43,172 nucleotides of DNA, taken from assembly GCA_021405325.1 (NCBI GenBank), contig QWII01000086.1, forward strand, positions 1-43,172, in the 5' to 3' direction. Below are positions 10,901 through 17,156 of this stretch, in pieces. This stretch comes from Caldilinea sp. CFX5. GTDB taxonomy: Bacteria; Chloroflexota; Anaerolineae; Caldilineales; Caldilineaceae. The notes beneath the pieces are model-generated. The model saw nothing but the letters and a program-made list of their open reading frames with translations. It was not told the DNA's origin and did no database searches. Positions within the stretch are counted from its first letter, which is position 1. Every line of letters starts with the position of its first letter. The translations under genes and the position numbers were made by a program.

Positions 10901-13659
10901 TGCGGGCGGAACAAAGTCCACGGCTCTGGTTGGTGACGCAGGCGGCGGTGGCAGCCGATGCGGATCAACTCCACCTGGCGCCGCTCTGGGGGCTGGGACG
11001 GACATTGCATTGGGAAGAGCCGGCGCTGGCCTGCACCGCTGTCGATCTGCCCGCCACTTTTGCCGATGAGACGCCCGCCATGCTCTTCCGCGAAATCTGG
11101 TTTGCCGATGGCGAGAATCAGATTCTGCTACGTGGTGACGAGCGGCTGGTGGCCCGCTTGGCCCGCCATCGCCCGCCGACGACAACGGCGCAGCCACTTG
11201 TCTTCCATCCTGAGAGCAGCTATCTGGTGACGGGCGGTCTGGGTGGTTTGGGGCTGCGGGTGGCACAGTGGTTGGTGGCGCAAGGGGCGCGCCATTTAGT
11301 GCTGGCTGGTCGGCGGCGCCTGATTCTGCCCGATACGCAGGCGGCGATTCACGCGATGGAGGAAGCCGGGGCCAAGGTGCTGGTTGTGCAGGCGGATATT
11401 GCGTATGCGGCCGATGTACAGCGATTGCTGGCGGCGACCCAAGCGCTGGCGCCGTTGCGGGGCGTCATTCATGCCGCTGGCGTGATCGATGACGGTCTGC
11501 TGCTCCAACAGACGGCGGCGCGCTTTGCCCAGGTGATGGCGCCCAAGGTGGCCGGGACGTGGCACCTCCACACCCAAACCTGCGACCTGCCGCTCGATTT
11601 CTTTGTCGCCTTTTCGTCGGTCTCGTCGTTGCTGGGCAATCGCGGGCAGAGCAACTATGCCGCAGCCAACGCCTTTATGGATGCCTTGGCGCAGCAGCGC
11701 CGTCAAGCTGGGCTGCCGGCCTTGAGCATCAACTGGGGCGGCTGGGCTGAAGTTGGCTTGGCGGCGACGTTGGTGAAAGAGAATGCCGCCGCCGGGTTGG
11801 GCGCAATTGCACCGGCGCAAGGGGTTGACTTGCTAGGGCTGCTGCTCACTGGGACGGCGCCGCAAGTGGGCGTGCTACCGATCCAGTGGCGACAATTCCA
11901 ACAGGGGTTGAACCCACACCAGAGCTGGCCGTTATTAACCGATCTCCTGACGCCGGCAACTGAGCAGAAACAGACGACAACGCTCCGGCAACAACTGGCG
12001 ACGGTGGCGCCAGAGGAGCGTTATACGCTGGTCAAGGAGCATGTGCAAGCGTTGATCCACCAACTTCTGGGCGCGACCCCGGCCCCCGATGAAAGCTTCT
12101 TGCTTTTCGGGCTGGATTCGCTCCTGTCGATTCAACTCGCCAATCGACTGGCGGCAGCGCTAGGCGTCACCCTGCCGGCGACCCTGGCCTTCAAATACGA
12201 GACCGTCGAACGCTTGACCCAATTCCTACTCGAAACCGCCACAACCCCTCAGGGCGCTTCTGCGCCAGTTGACCAATCACCCAATCACCCAATCACCCAC
12301 TTCTCTGACACCTGGTATCCCCAACTGTATAACCAGCAGGAGTGTTACATCTGGCATGAAACCGTGAGCAACAAAGCCTGTCTTCACATCCAGCAGGCGG
12401 TCTATATTCGCTCGCCCATTGACGCAGCGAGCTTAACCGCTGCGCTACAAACGCTGGTGACGCGACATGAAGCATTGCGGACGGTCTACACGCGACAGGG
12501 TGAAGCGTTGTTACAACGCACACTGGTTGACCAAACGGTGGATTTTGCGGTGGTCGATGTCGCCAATCAGCCTTGGTCGGCTCTGGCGGAAGCGATGCTG
12601 GCCGATGCGCGAGCGCCCTTTGACTTGGCACAGGGTCCGCTGCTGCGTGGGCGATTGTACAGTCGCGCCGCCGATGACCATATCTTTGTGCTGGTGGTTC
12701 ATCACATCGCCGCCGACGCCACGGCGCTGAGCGTGATCATCAATGAACTGTGGGCGATCTACGGCGCTTTACAGGCCGGCAACCCGATCCCCCTGGCGCC
12801 GGTCAGCACGGGCTGGCATGACTTTGTCCGTTGGCAGCAGGATCTGTTGCAGAGCGCTGAGGGTGAACGGCTGTGGCGCTTCTGGCAAACCCAACTGGCC
12901 GGCGAGCTGCCCCGCTTGCAGTTGCCCACTGACTATCCGCGCCCCGTGCAAGACAGCCATCATGGCCAACCTTGTTACTTTGAACTGGATGCCGCGTTGA
13001 TCCAACAACTGCGACACTTGGCCCAGCGCGAAGGCTGTACACTCTACATGGTGTTGATGGCCGGTTTCCAACTGCTCCTGCACCGCTACAGCCGGCAACG
13101 CGATCTGATTGTGGCCGCCCATGTGGCGAATCGTAACGAAGCGGCCTTTGCCGATGTGGTCGGCTACCTGGCTGACACTTTCCCGATCCGCGCCTACATT
13201 GGGGCGGAAGCCACCTTCCAGTCGCTGCTGCATGAGGTACAAGCGACGATTCTAGCGGCAATGGATCACCAGGGTTTTCCGTTGCGGCTCCTGGCCGAGC
13301 GCTTGGGTGTGCAGGAAGACCCCTCGCGTCCAGTGTTGGCGCAGGTCTGGTTTACCCTCTTGCCGTTGCGTCTCTTCCAGGAGAGCGGCGCTTTGTTCCA
13401 GAGCGGCAACGGCGCTATTACTTTGGGTGGGCTGACGCTAGAGGCGACCGATCTGCTCCCAGCCTGGCTCGGCGCGTGGTATGACCTGGAGATGATTTTG
13501 ACGGAAGGGGAGAATGTGGTCTTTGGCACGCTGGTCTACAAGAGCGAACTTTTCGCCGAAGCGACGATCCTGCGCATGATTGCTGATTTTCAGCGCCTGC
13601 TCAAAGCCATTGCAGCGAACCCCAGTCAACCCGTTGCCGCCTATGCGCTTGATTCGTAA
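4942..13659 (+). CDS. Hybrid assembly-line enzyme: AMP-ligase-ACP-KS-AT-DH-KR-ACP-condensation domain
   Basis: A 2905-residue type I PKS with a loading module (numbering from the GTG). Adenylation 1-490: YTSGTTG near 161, GYGLTE near 299, GKILKR near 484. ACP1 Ser576. KS from 638 with Cys811, His946, His984. AT from 1185 with GHSMGE (Ser1280) and VASHS (His1383); these motifs do not clearly separate malonyl from methylmalonyl. DH His1599 and Asp1775. Structural half of the KR about 1860-2090, then catalytic KR TGGLGGLG at 2097, Ser2226, Tyr2239, Asn2243, with an IDD motif suggesting a B-type ketoreductase. ACP2 Ser2393. C-terminal condensation domain with HHIAAD (His2588, Asp2592). There is no enoyl reductase, methyltransferase or thioesterase. 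The lyase upstream suggests a 4-hydroxybenzoyl starter. One round would give a coumaroyl-like thioester; iteration would give an aryl polyene, released by the condensation domain onto an amine or alcohol. Interdomain linkers contain short tandem repeats. Confidence 0.92.
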   Translation: MNIAHHVERGARLFPARPALSFEGETFSYAELDQESNRAANAFTGLGVMRGDRVAIWLPNTAAFIIAYLGLQKLGAVAVTINTGLKAAEIDFILKDSGAEILLTTAALYAELAALDLSAIRHTVLIEGEAAGTHGFAPLLRSASSDCASVATAPDDPAAILYTSGTTGFPKGALLSHKTVVVSAQMTVATLGLQPDDRVLLCLSMFHSFAQTAALHPCLEAGATLILHRQFEAGPVLRSMQEMAATVFFGVPTLYILLTEQAAPAQLQSVRRFISAGMTLPVAVLQRWHEQFGSVINEGYGLTEICLGTFNHNPLAAPGSVGRPLAGVQLRVVNEAGGQVAPGELGEIHINTPSMMLRYWQRPDETAAVLRDGWFHTGDIGRVDEEGNYYIIDRIKDMVNVGGVKVYPSEVEQILYQHPAVKEAAVYGVPEALLGEQVQANVVLKPDAAVTPQALLAFCRERLAEFKLPSAVHLVDQLPKSRTGKILKRLLREQAPVGSSVPATNGHSANGHSANGYSVNGHHPPPATSNQNGAQQHSTATVALAQQMAGWLADQLQISATEIDWNQPFAEYGMTSILAVNLAGALSEWLGQPVPAILLWNFPTIRDLVAHLQSAADSFPPQQTDTSWRQTTHDALTEPIALVGIGCRFPGNADTPAAFWQLLRNGVDTARPLPADRWNVADYYDPTPNTPGKMYVRAGSFLERVDRFDAAFFGISPLEAAAIDPQQRLLLEVCWEALEHANLAADHLRESRTGVYVGAFWDDYSAQHLYNATPEQIDSYRVLSNLRGMTAGRLAYVLGLHGPTLQLDTACSSSLLAVHLACQALRTGECDLAMAGGVSLALGPEQLIGLSHMGAVSPDGRCKTFAATADGFGIGEGAGVVVLKRLSDALSAGDRVLAVIRGSAVNHDGASNGLTAPNGRAQEMMWRQALTNANVRPNEIHYVETHGTGTVLGDPIEVQALLNVLGEGRTDPLWLGSVKTNIGHLSAAAGVAALTKVVLSLQAGEIPPNLHFTAPNPHIPWATAPLAVPTEIVPWPTDARRLAGVSSFGLTGTNVHLIVEAAPNTTNHESRITQPTNGAMLTNSMAPLERPYHLLTLSAKTEQALAAQVEQMAEWLAAQAETADDGRALADLCYTAATSRVHWGERLSIIAPDLATAQTKLRQAPVDANTPGIIRSKKTEQAPKVAFLFPGQGPQYVAMGRQLYETQPLFRRTLQQCDEILCDYMDQALLTILYGPDKERGDALLNEATYAQPALFAIEYALATLWRAWGVEPAAVIGHSMGEYAAACFAGVFSLEEGLRLIAARGRLMQEVAPKGQMVAVLGSEATVREVLAPYAQGVALAAINTPQSLVISGSKEAIQEATGALQQAGLEIRPLKIHVASHSPLMEPILAEFRTVAESITYHRPQLQVISNVTGAPADMELTTPAYWCRHLREPVQFAQGMATIAGLGIDTFIEAGPKATLLGLGQQCWPLVSSAAKTEQNPLWLTSIHPKNEEWVQLLESLATLHGRGATIDWHAFDQEYSRQKVDLPRYPFQRQRYWLDDAQPKPVARPQASQPVPTGDHPLLGRQVHSVLAARNQELLFENRFDLTTLPYLADHALFDQPIVPGAAYFAMVLAAGSQLWPQGQPVLTECAIQQGLFLPTAEQRGAEQAASATVQVVLTPAQGGYQWQIYSLLDGAPPTDPWTLHASGRVSTVQTPTPPPTVDLTTVRSLCATVIEPAHYEAHLRDQGITYGPQFQALTQLFVGEGEALGYVTLPQAVAATGYQLHPVLLDTALRVASSLLPTDEEDPYLPFSVEAVQLYDRNAPTRFWSHVQARPATADEVPGSRQVDLTLIAEDGHVVAQLTNFTLRRANRQALLGNQRRLDWLYELTWKAVSRPRQSGFAQKPGRWLILADDQGYGTALATRLEAQGAQCILLHQRALAEAATVTTFQRLLEAYLPTSADKLQGVVYLWGLDRQEVRSEEIPTTALQVSTQVLHLVQALLRAEQSPRLWLVTQAAVAADADQLHLAPLWGLGRTLHWEEPALACTAVDLPATFADETPAMLFREIWFADGENQILLRGDERLVARLARHRPPTTTAQPLVFHPESSYLVTGGLGGLGLRVAQWLVAQGARHLVLAGRRRLILPDTQAAIHAMEEAGAKVLVVQADIAYAADVQRLLAATQALAPLRGVIHAAGVIDDGLLLQQTAARFAQVMAPKVAGTWHLHTQTCDLPLDFFVAFSSVSSLLGNRGQSNYAAANAFMDALAQQRRQAGLPALSINWGGWAEVGLAATLVKENAAAGLGAIAPAQGVDLLGLLLTGTAPQVGVLPIQWRQFQQGLNPHQSWPLLTDLLTPATEQKQTTTLRQQLATVAPEERYTLVKEHVQALIHQLLGATPAPDESFLLFGLDSLLSIQLANRLAAALGVTLPATLAFKYETVERLTQFLLETATTPQGASAPVDQSPNHPITHFSDTWYPQLYNQQECYIWHETVSNKACLHIQQAVYIRSPIDAASLTAALQTLVTRHEALRTVYTRQGEALLQRTLVDQTVDFAVVDVANQPWSALAEAMLADARAPFDLAQGPLLRGRLYSRAADDHIFVLVVHHIAADATALSVIINELWAIYGALQAGNPIPLAPVSTGWHDFVRWQQDLLQSAEGERLWRFWQTQLAGELPRLQLPTDYPRPVQDSHHGQPCYFELDAALIQQLRHLAQREGCTLYMVLMAGFQLLLHRYSRQRDLIVAAHVANRNEAAFADVVGYLADTFPIRAYIGAEATFQSLLHEVQATILAAMDHQGFPLRLLAERLGVQEDPSRPVLAQVWFTLLPLRLFQESGALFQSGNGAITLGGLTLEATDLLPAWLGAWYDLEMILTEGENVVFGTLVYKSELFAEATILRMIADFQRLLKAIAANPSQPVAAYALDS
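6454..6510 (+). repeat. 15-nt tandem repeat encoding an NGHSA linker after the adenylation domain
   Basis: A unit of about 15 nt (AATGGTCACAGCGCC and variants) is repeated about four times, encoding NGHSA-NGHSA-NGYSV-NGHH between the adenylation domain and ACP1. It is in frame and makes a flexible Asn/Gly/Ser/His-rich linker. Confidence 0.8.
8137..8160 (+). repeat. 7-nt tandem repeat (ACGAATC) inside the KS-AT linker
   Basis: Three full ACGAATC units plus ACG lie within the coding sequence between the KS and AT domains, encoding TNHESRIT. A 7-nt unit is out of phase with codons, so this is a DNA-level repeat tolerated in a linker, not a protein repeat. Confidence 0.8.
12273..12296 (+). repeat. 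8-nt tandem repeat (CCAATCAC) inside the ACP2-condensation linker
   Basis: Three exact CCAATCAC units lie in the linker between ACP2 and the condensation domain. The same 8-mer builds the arms of the intergenic hairpin at 25463-25527. Confidence 0.8.
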
Positions 13660-13676
13660 GCGCAAAGCGGTATAAT
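13649..13676 (+). promoter_or_regulatory. Promoter for the second P-type ATPase-like gene
   Basis: TTGATT at 13649-13654 and a perfect TATAAT at 13671-13676 are 16 bp apart and overlap the end of the PKS gene. Transcription would start near 13683, about 47 nt before the ATG at 13730, so the paralogue can be expressed separately from the PKS. Confidence 0.6.
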
Positions 13677-13729
13677 GGGCAAACACGGAAGCTTTCTTTT
13701 TGATCCTTTTCCTGGTAGCGGGGTGACTC

Positions 13730-15466
13730 ATGATCGTAGAGGCATTAGTGGTCGGTGGTACAGCCTATGCCGGTTTACGCGCCTATCGAAAGATCAAGGC
13801 TAAGGGTGGCTTGCGCCTGCCCCGTTTCGCCTGGCCGCAGGCATGGGTCGAAGCGTCATCGCCCACTGTCACCGTGCAGATGCCGCCACCGCCCAGCCCG
13901 ACGCTCCAACAGGCAAACCAGATGGTGGGTGTGGCGTCCACGGCGCTGGGGTTGACGGTTGTTGGCGCCTGGCTGACCACCCCGGCGCTAAGTCTGGCGA
14001 GTATCCCCTTGACGCTCTATGTCTTTGTCCCAACCTTTCAGACCGCGTGGCGCAGCTTGCGCGAACAACGGCGTATTGACAATCCAGTGCTAGATGCTAC
14101 CCGCGTCGTCCTCTGTGTGATCATGCGCTATGATCTAGTGCTAGCGCTCAATGGCTGTTTGCAAGCGGTGACTCAGAAGTTTTTTGCCGGCGCTGAAGAT
14201 GAGTTCCGTCGAGAATTGGCAACCCTCTTTGGTGATACCCAGACCGAAGCCTGGCTCTATACCAACGGGGCCGAATTGCCCGTCCCCCTCCACCAGTTGA
14301 CAACCGGCGCCGTTGTCGTCCTTGGCTCCGGCGACACCATTCCTGCCGACGGGCTGGTACTCTATGGTGCGGCCTGGATCGATCAGCGGCTTGCCACCGG
14401 CGACCCGGAACCCGCTTGGAAATGGAAGGGCGAACGGGTGGCGGCGACGAGTGTCGTGCAGTCGGGGCAGCTTTATGTGCAACTGGAACAGACTGGTGCG
14501 TCGCCCCTGTTGCCCACCATTCGTGATGCACTAGCTGATACCGTTGAGCAGAAGACGCTTGTCCAACAACTGGGCGAACGGAGCGCTGACCGCATGGCGC
14601 CGCGGTCGCTGCTTGCCTTTGCGCTTGCCTTGCCGTTGATGGGCGCCAATCATGCCGCCGCTTTTCTCACCACCGGTTTTGGGAACAACTTACGCACACT
14701 CGGCCCCTATGCCGTGCGCAACTTCCTCATTCCGGCGGCGCAGCAGGGCATTCTGCTCAAAGATGCCCGTGCGCTGGAAAAGGCCAATCTGGTCAACACG
14801 ATCATCCTTGACAGCCGGATTTTGCAGGAGCCAACCGTGCGCGCCGAGGCCAAAGCAGTGATCCATGCCCTGCGGCAACGCCCCTGGCTGCTGGAAAGCG
14901 TTAGCAAACAACGCTTTGCCATCTATATGCTGGTCGATGCGGGCCAGGAAGAAGCAGCGCGCCGGCTGACGGCTGAACTGGGGTTAGATGACTATCTGGT
15001 CGAAAGTGGCGTCAGCGCCAGAGCCACGCTGCTGGAACGGCTGCACCAGGGTGGACGGGTCATCTGCTATGTTGGCCGCGGTGACGCGGCTGATGCGCCG
15101 GTCATGGCCAAAGCCCAGGTCGCCATTGCCTGGCGCGGGCTGGAGACCATTGCTACGAATGCGGCACAGGTGGTGCTGGTCGATCAGGATTTGGCGCGGC
15201 TGCCCCGCTTCTTTGAACTGGCAGCGGCGTTTGGCGTGAAACAGGGCTTTAGTCTGGTGGCGCCGATTGGGCTGGATCTGGTCGATCTCGCGACCACGAT
15301 CTTTATCCACTTTGGGCTGGCCTACTCGATTTTGTTCAACTACACCGGATTGTGGCTGGGGGCGGCTCATGCCCGTCCACCGTTGTTGGCGTCGAAAGAG
15401 GCGGAAACCGCAACCGCAGCAGCGCAACCCCTACCAGCTTTGCCGTTGAATGCACCAACAACCTAA
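13730..15466 (+). CDS. Catalytically degenerate P-type ATPase paralogue (pseudo-ATPase)
   Basis: A 578-residue paralogue of the ATPase at 381-2531. Shared features include the N-terminal hydrophobic stretch, the actuator domain, a QQGIL-KDAR-LE segment and two C-terminal helices. Every catalytic motif is altered. TGES has become TGDP (223-226). DKTGTLT has become a DSRILQE stretch that keeps only the acceptor-position Asp361. The roughly 110-residue nucleotide-binding N-domain with its HP motif is absent. GDGIND has become GRGDAADAP (about 449-457). It should therefore not be phosphorylated or pump by the usual cycle. The frame is open and uninterrupted with a GGGGTGA Shine-Dalgarno and its own promoter, which argues for a retained non-enzymatic role (partner subunit, scaffold or regulator) and against simple decay. 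That role is inference. Confidence 0.85.
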   Translation: MIVEALVVGGTAYAGLRAYRKIKAKGGLRLPRFAWPQAWVEASSPTVTVQMPPPPSPTLQQANQMVGVASTALGLTVVGAWLTTPALSLASIPLTLYVFVPTFQTAWRSLREQRRIDNPVLDATRVVLCVIMRYDLVLALNGCLQAVTQKFFAGAEDEFRRELATLFGDTQTEAWLYTNGAELPVPLHQLTTGAVVVLGSGDTIPADGLVLYGAAWIDQRLATGDPEPAWKWKGERVAATSVVQSGQLYVQLEQTGASPLLPTIRDALADTVEQKTLVQQLGERSADRMAPRSLLAFALALPLMGANHAAAFLTTGFGNNLRTLGPYAVRNFLIPAAQQGILLKDARALEKANLVNTIILDSRILQEPTVRAEAKAVIHALRQRPWLLESVSKQRFAIYMLVDAGQEEAARRLTAELGLDDYLVESGVSARATLLERLHQGGRVICYVGRGDAADAPVMAKAQVAIAWRGLETIATNAAQVVLVDQDLARLPRFFELAAAFGVKQGFSLVAPIGLDLVDLATTIFIHFGLAYSILFNYTGLWLGAAHARPPLLASKEAETATAAAQPLPALPLNAPTT

Positions 15467-15486
15467 GGAGTCGGGAAAGGTGGAGT

Positions 15487-15557
15487 GGTAGGTTGTCACC
15501 CTGAAAGGGTCTCTGAGGTATTATGCGCCAGAGACCCTTTCAGGGTGACAACCTACC
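15487..15557. repeat. Perfect 29-bp inverted repeat closing the biosynthetic locus
   Basis: Arms 15487-15515 and 15529-15557 are exact reverse complements around a 13-nt loop, 20 nt after the stop of the pseudo-ATPase. Only a weak T-run (CCTTTT) follows. It may act as a terminator or mRNA stabiliser; its length and perfection match the other intergenic hairpins of the window. Confidence 0.8.
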
Positions 15558-15623
15558 CTTTTCAGTTGCAGAGGAAACGTTTGGTGTGATGGGTATGGGG
15601 TATAAATTCCATGTTGGTCTGAT

Positions 15624-16382
15624 TTAACTGGATGCTGGCATTGGTTCATTCAAAACCGACCCACCCAAACTAATCAACTTTGCGCCAATCTGCCGTAGAC
15701 AACTCGATAGATCCTGCTCGATCTGGGCGCCGGAAAAGCAGAGCAATTCCCATCGATCGGCCAACATCAAAGGACGCATCTCCTGCGTACCGCGCTCATC
15801 GCTGCAATTGATGCCCAGGTAGCCGCCACGGGCGCGCAGGGTGATGTCCACCGGCTGGTCGCCCAACAGGCGATTCTTGAGGGGGCGCAGGCGGTGTTCG
15901 CGCAAGGCGTGCCAGAGCGTCTCAAAGGGATCCTCTTTGTAGAAGAGGTCAGTGACTGTGGTGGCGGTAAAAAGACGATCCAACGTCGTGTGGATAAAGG
16001 TGACGCGGCGAAAGGCGCCGGCCGGAATCGAGTTATCCAACCGTTGCAATGGCCCCAACTCAATGCGGAAATAAAAGTCATCGGCGCGGGGGTGGTTGGC
16101 TTCGGCGGGCAGCAATTCGCGGCGGGTGAGCAGCCGGTAACGACGCGTGGGGGCGTAGTAAGTCACCGTCTGCGCTTCGTCCTCCTCTTTAAACGCACCC
16201 GTTTGATAGAAGGCCAAATAATCGGCGCCAACCCGTCGCGGGGCGGAGCGCTGGGGGATGCGATACCAGCCGTCAGACGCGGCGCGGCGCAAATCTTCCA
16301 TGTTGTTGACCACGGCAACCAGCACCGTGCGTCGTCTGGCTTCTGCTTCAGCATAGCGGGTAGCGGTAGAAAATGTTGACAT
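15624..16382 (-). CDS. Conserved protein of unknown function, possible degenerate Vsr/DUF559-like fold
   Basis: A 252-residue cytosolic protein that I cannot assign firmly. The N-terminal two thirds contain a GWYRIPQRSAPRRVGADYLAFYQTGAF stretch (residues 38-64) and a YFRIELGPLQRL segment (103-114). The C-terminal segment, with a hydrophobic strand, an ADRWELLCF strand (about 207-215) and a final helix, is laid out like the end of a DUF559/Vsr-type nuclease, but I see no clear catalytic Asp/Glu set. The gene lies 37 nt after the thermonuclease gene on the same strand yet has its own promoter-like hexamers immediately before the ATG and no Shine-Dalgarno. Confidence 0.6.
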   Translation of the reverse strand: MSTFSTATRYAEAEARRRTVLVAVVNNMEDLRRAASDGWYRIPQRSAPRRVGADYLAFYQTGAFKEEDEAQTVTYYAPTRRYRLLTRRELLPAEANHPRADDFYFRIELGPLQRLDNSIPAGAFRRVTFIHTTLDRLFTATTVTDLFYKEDPFETLWHALREHRLRPLKNRLLGDQPVDITLRARGGYLGINCSDERGTQEMRPLMLADRWELLCFSGAQIEQDLSSCLRQIGAKLISLGGSVLNEPMPASS

Positions 16383-16388
16383 GCCGTT

Positions 16389-16417
16389 ACTATACTGAAA
16401 CTCAGAAAGTTCAGCAA
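16389..16417 (-). promoter_or_regulatory. Candidate leaderless promoter before the 15624-16382 gene
   Basis: Read on the minus strand, TTGCTG (16412-16417) and TATAGT (16389-16394) are spaced 17 bp, and only 6 nt separate the -10 box from the ATG. Transcription would start at or next to the start codon, which fits the absence of a Shine-Dalgarno. Confidence 0.45.
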
Positions 16418-16419
16418 GT

Positions 16420-16992
16420 TTACGGTGTCTTTAGTGTCAAAAACCAGCTATAGGCATGAGCCTCATCAAGACAGTTAGAACACTGGGCAATGGTAACGGT
16501 GGCAGCATCGACGGGGCGCAGTTGACCACAATAGGGACAGTTAATGGCGGGGGGCAGCGGCGCGTCGGTGGGGGGCACGCTGCGCAGGGTGGTGCCACCC
16601 TCATCGACCGGCAGCCCCATGCCCTGTTTCAGCAGCAGATCATTCAAGTTGATCAACTCGCCATTTTCCCCTTCGAGCAACACCTCGCCCAACAACCGGC
16701 CAAATTTCTCGGTTCGATCCTGGCCGCGTCGATCCAGAATGGTGCGCAGCAGGATCGGCTTGTTGAGAATCAGGTTGCTGACAAAGTCGCGCACCTGCAA
16801 GCCGCGCTCCTTCTCCGGCCCTTTCACCTCCGGCGTGTTGACCCGCCATAGGCGTACTGTCTGTTCATGACGCCACAACCCCAACCCCAGGTCAAGATCG
16901 ACGGTGAAGGTGTCGCCGTCATATACTTCGGTGACCTGGGCGACATAGTAGTATAGCTTGGATTTTGATTTTAAGCTGGCAAGTGCGGACAT
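16420..16992 (-). CDS. Thermonuclease (SNase) family protein with C-terminal zinc ribbon
   Basis: A 190-residue protein with a staphylococcal-nuclease domain: DGDT at 25-28, Arg47, TPE with Glu55 and the EKFGR stretch with Arg99 correspond to the catalytic Asp21, Arg35, Glu43 and Arg87. The residue equivalent to calcium-binding Asp40 is Asn52, a substitution that I believe occurs in other family members. A C-terminal zinc ribbon follows: CPYC (152-155) and CSNC (171-174). No signal peptide is seen, unlike secreted nucleases, so it should act inside the cell on DNA or RNA. GGAG sits 6 nt before the ATG. Downstream on the same strand is the 15624-16382 gene. Confidence 0.85.
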   Translation of the reverse strand: MSALASLKSKSKLYYYVAQVTEVYDGDTFTVDLDLGLGLWRHEQTVRLWRVNTPEVKGPEKERGLQVRDFVSNLILNKPILLRTILDRRGQDRTEKFGRLLGEVLLEGENGELINLNDLLLKQGMGLPVDEGGTTLRSVPPTDAPLPPAINCPYCGQLRPVDAATVTIAQCSNCLDEAHAYSWFLTLKTP

Positions 16993-17156
16993 GGGAAGCT
17001 CCTGATACGTGTTGCGTGTTGCGTGAACTGGTTATTGGTAGTTGATTTTTAGGAACGATAGTTCTGTGCCATAATACCACAAAGCGGTCCCTCTTCGCTC
17101 TTCTTTGCGCCCTTTGCGCCTTTGCGGTTGATATAAACTCACAGAAAGGGTTTGCC

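Noticed and set aside
13730..15466. Recent pseudogene interpretation for the second ATPase
   Set aside because: The frame is uninterrupted over 578 codons with promoter and ribosome site; the motif losses are substitutions plus a clean domain deletion, not frameshifts.
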